Assembly: GCA_945933905.1 (NCBI GenBank)
Contig: CAMEQX010000061.1
Location: forward strand, 1-7,502
DNA: 7,502 nucleotides
Direction of reading: 5' to 3'
From: an uncultured Clostridia bacterium
Lineage (GTDB): Bacteria; Bacillota; Clostridia; Oscillospirales; Ruminococcaceae
Every line of letters begins with the position of its first letter. The stretch's first letter is position 1. The notes beneath the pieces were generated by a model. The model saw only the letters and a program-made list of their open reading frames with translations, was not told the DNA's origin and ran no database searches. Below are positions 5,805 to 7,502 of this stretch, piece by piece. Position numbers and translations under genes: made by a program.

Positions 5805-6581
5805 ATTTCTTTCAGCAACAAGCCAAGTTTCTTCCCAAGAATTTCGCTTAACAACGCGGCTTGCGAGGCTTTTTAGAGCAATTTTTCGCGGCATTTTTTC
5901 AAGAATTCAGCCGCGCATTTTCACTCGGAAAAACCAAGGTTTTCGCCCAAAAAATTGCCATTTTAGCTGAAATTTCGCTTAATTTCAACGTTTTCACGAG
6001 AATTCAGCCGCATTTTTCCGTGATTTTCGCCGCGCATTCTGCTAGGAAAAAGCCAAGATTTTCGACCCAAAAACTGCCATTTTAGCTGAAAATCCGCATT
6101 ATTTTACCGTTTTCGCGCGTTTTGCCGCATTTTGCGTGATTTTAGGCGAGCGTTCTCGCTCGGAAAAACCAAGATTTTTGCCCGAAAAGCTGTTGTTTCA
6201 GCTGAAAATCCGCATTATTTTGCCGTTTCCGCGCGTTTTTGCCGCTTTTTCGCAAGATTTCAGCCGCGCATTCTGCTAGGAAAAAGACAAGATTTTCGCC
6301 CGAAAAGTTGCTATTCTAGCGGAAATTCCGCATTATTTTACCGTTTTCGCGCGTTTTGCCGCATTTCTCGCGAGATTTCAGCCGTGTGTTTTCGCTCGGA
6401 AAATCCAAGATTTTCGCCCAAAAAACTGCCATTTTAGCTGAAAATCCGCATTTATTCGCCGTTTTCGTGCGAATTCAACCGCATTCTCGCGAGAATTCAC
6501 CCGCACGTTGTCCAAAAGCGCGCGATGCCGAAATATTCCGCTTGAAAAGCTTTCGGGAAATTCCGCTTTGCAAAGCCGTTT
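5805..6581. repeat. minisatellite-like tandem array, about 117 bp per unit, filling the spoVAD-spoVAE gap
   Basis: Five clear units start at about 5898, 6019, 6135, 6251 and 6369. The anchor GGAAAA (of GGAAAAACCAAGATTTTC) falls at 5927, 6045, 6162, 6279 and 6398, a period of 117-119 bp. Each unit also has a variant of TAGCTGAAAATCCGCATT, then CCGTTTTCGCGCG and CCGCATTT. A sixth unit begins at 6488 (CGCGAGAATTCACCCGC) and decays rightwards, but its GGAAATTCCGC (6556) is exactly 235 bp from the same string in unit 4 (6321). A degenerate unit at about 5813-5897 (AAGCCAAG...CCCAAGAA) reaches almost to the spoVAE ribosome binding site. Units 1, 3 and 5 have CTCGGAAAA, while units 2 and 4 have CTGCTAGGAAAAAG. 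Open frames inside are short, frame-switching and lack ribosome binding sites. No other feature was seen in this gap. Confidence 0.93.
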
Positions 6582-7502
6582 TCAGCGGTTCGTTATCTCA
6601 ACCGCGTGCGCGATGCCGGGGATGTTCCCGCCTTGCTGAACCATTGTCGGCGACATCAGTGCGCCTGTTGCAACGTACAGAATTCGCTTTATATCGCCGT
6701 TTTCAACGTGTTTCAGAAAGTGCCCGCACATCATCGACGCCGAGCAGCCGCAGCCGCTTCCGCCCGCGTGTACGTCTTGCTTCTCGCGGTCATATATCAT
6801 CAAGCCGCAATCTTTGTGGTGCTGTTCAAATGCAACTCCATCACGCTGAAACAGCTCGTACAGCATATTGCTCCCGACTTCTCCGAGGTCGCCCGTGATT
6901 ATCGCGTCATAGTCCTCGGGATGCGAGCCGAGATGCTTCAAGTGCCGCGAAATCGTGTCATAAGCCGCGCCCGCCATCGCCGCGCCCATATTGTTCAAAT
7001 CGGAAATTCCCATATCCTGTATTTTTCCGACTGTCGCCGCTTTGATAAACGGCGGTTTCTGGCTCGCCGCAACAATCGCAGCTCCCGCTGCCGTTGCAGT
7101 CCACTGCGCTGTGGGTGTACGGACGCCGCCGTAGTTCAACGGAACCCTAAACTGCCGCTCTGCTGAAGAATAGTGCGACGAGGCAACCGCCGCTGCGTTA
7201 TCGACATAGCCCGCGTTTACCATCGCGCCCGCAAGCAAAAGTCCCTCGGCAAATGTTGAACAAGCGCCGTAAATTCCAAGAAATGGAATATAGAAATCCT
7301 TCAAGCCATAGGACGAGCCGGTACACTGATTGAGCAAATCTCCCGCGAAAATCAAGTCCATCTTCTCGGGGACAAGTCCCGCCTTTTCCATCGCGTGCTT
7401 CAGCGCCTTTTGCTGAAAAAGCGCCTCGGCTTTCTCCCAAGTGTCCGCGCCGCCCTTGTTGTCCTCGATTATCTCGTCAAATTCATCGCCGAAAGGTCCG
7501 TC
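6582..7502 (-). CDS. spoVAD: stage V sporulation protein AD (SpoVAD), 5' end beyond window
   Basis: SpoVAD is the thiolase-fold, DPA-binding soluble subunit of the SpoVA complex, acting at the spore inner membrane. The window holds 306 residues up to the TGA at 6582-6584; the family is about 335-340 aa, so roughly 30 N-terminal residues lie beyond the right edge. An ATG at 7389-7391 is internal: conserved sequence continues upstream of it (TWEKAEALFQQKALKHA). Family landmarks in order are FAGDLLNQC, GLKDFYIPF, LGIYGACSTFAEGL (the cysteine matching the thiolase active-site region), SSHYSSAERQFR, PTAQWT, NNMGAAMAGAA, ITGDLGEVG, DREKQDVHAGGSGCGCSA and LYVATGALMSP. The C-terminus GIAHAVEITNR is complete. 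No truncation or frameshift was seen. It should be co-transcribed with spoVAE, and probably with spoVAC upstream, but a repeat array intervenes. Confidence 0.97.
   Translation of the reverse strand, partial: DGPFGDEFDEIIEDNKGGADTWEKAEALFQQKALKHAMEKAGLVPEKMDLIFAGDLLNQCTGSSYGLKDFYIPFLGIYGACSTFAEGLLLAGAMVNAGYVDNAAAVASSHYSSAERQFRVPLNYGGVRTPTAQWTATAAGAAIVAASQKPPFIKAATVGKIQDMGISDLNNMGAAMAGAAYDTISRHLKHLGSHPEDYDAIITGDLGEVGSNMLYELFQRDGVAFEQHHKDCGLMIYDREKQDVHAGGSGCGCSASMMCGHFLKHVENGDIKRILYVATGALMSPTMVQQGGNIPGIAHAVEITNR

Noticed and set aside
5795..5854. Longer SpoVAE starting at TTG 5854
   Set aside because: The extra 20 residues have no counterpart in the family and arise from degenerate repeat DNA; GGAGG sits directly before the ATG at 5794.
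5898..6487. CRISPR array
   Set aside because: The whole ~117-bp unit repeats with scattered point changes. There are no short identical repeats separated by unique spacers, and no cas genes are nearby.
6565..6576. Palindrome GCTTTGCAAAGC just after the spoVAD stop, as a terminator
   Set aside because: No T-run follows on the minus strand, and a perfect palindrome without a loop gives a poor hairpin. A CCGAAA/TTTCGG pair nearby (6528-6556) also lacks a T-run. Both probably belong to the degenerate last repeat unit.
5795..6581. Sigma-G promoter for spoVAE inside the array
   Set aside because: Several GAATA-like -35 strings occur on the minus strand, but none is followed at 17-18 bp by a CATNNTA-like -10.
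5861..6898. Plus-strand open frames through the repeat array with a recurring SLGKTKIFAQK-like peptide; 117 bp equals 39 codons
   Set aside because: The peptide recurs only because the DNA repeats. The array periods of 118 and 119 bp shift the frame, stops interrupt it, there is no ribosome binding site, and the last frame runs antisense into spoVAD.

Overview
The window looks like chromosome of an endospore-forming Clostridia-type Firmicute, possibly a gut Oscillospirales/Ruminococcaceae relative. The spoVAD and spoVAE genes identify a spore former. Moderate GC content, TTG starts backed by strong GGAGG-type ribosome binding sites, and near-consensus sigma-A promoters fit that group. The placement below phylum level is inference from gene content and style, not from a database match.

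Left half (1-3822, minus strand): a compact operon reads leftwards as NUDIX hydrolase, SecA-family ATPase, then mnmE, which runs off the left edge. Gaps are only 20 and 9 bp, and the SecA and MnmE genes both appear to start at TTG. The SecA is 752 aa and lacks the C-terminal zinc-finger tail, so it may be an accessory (SecA2-like) ATPase.

Centre (3823-5410): two near-perfect divergent promoters sit back to back, their -35 boxes 2 bp apart. The rightward one drives a HAD-superfamily phosphatase. Downstream of that gene lies about 0.75 kb of decayed DNA. It holds a 322-bp tandem duplication of the HAD 3' end (one copy later lost exactly 156 bp between 12-bp direct repeats), a broken VOC/glyoxalase-family gene, and a second, more decayed copy of that gene's 3' end. 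A hairpin with T tracts on both sides then ends transcription from both directions.

Right half (5411-7502, minus strand): spoVAD (5' end off the window) and spoVAE, parts of the channel complex that moves dipicolinic acid in spores. The two are normally nearly adjacent. Here they are separated by 787 bp filled from end to end by a tandem repeat of about 117 bp: five clear units plus a degenerate unit at each edge. Units alternate between two subtypes, giving a higher-order period of about 235 bp. No coding capacity is credible in the array. This array inside a conserved sporulation operon, and the duplication/decay zone beside it, are the most unusual parts of the window. No CRISPR, tRNA, rRNA or transposase gene was seen.
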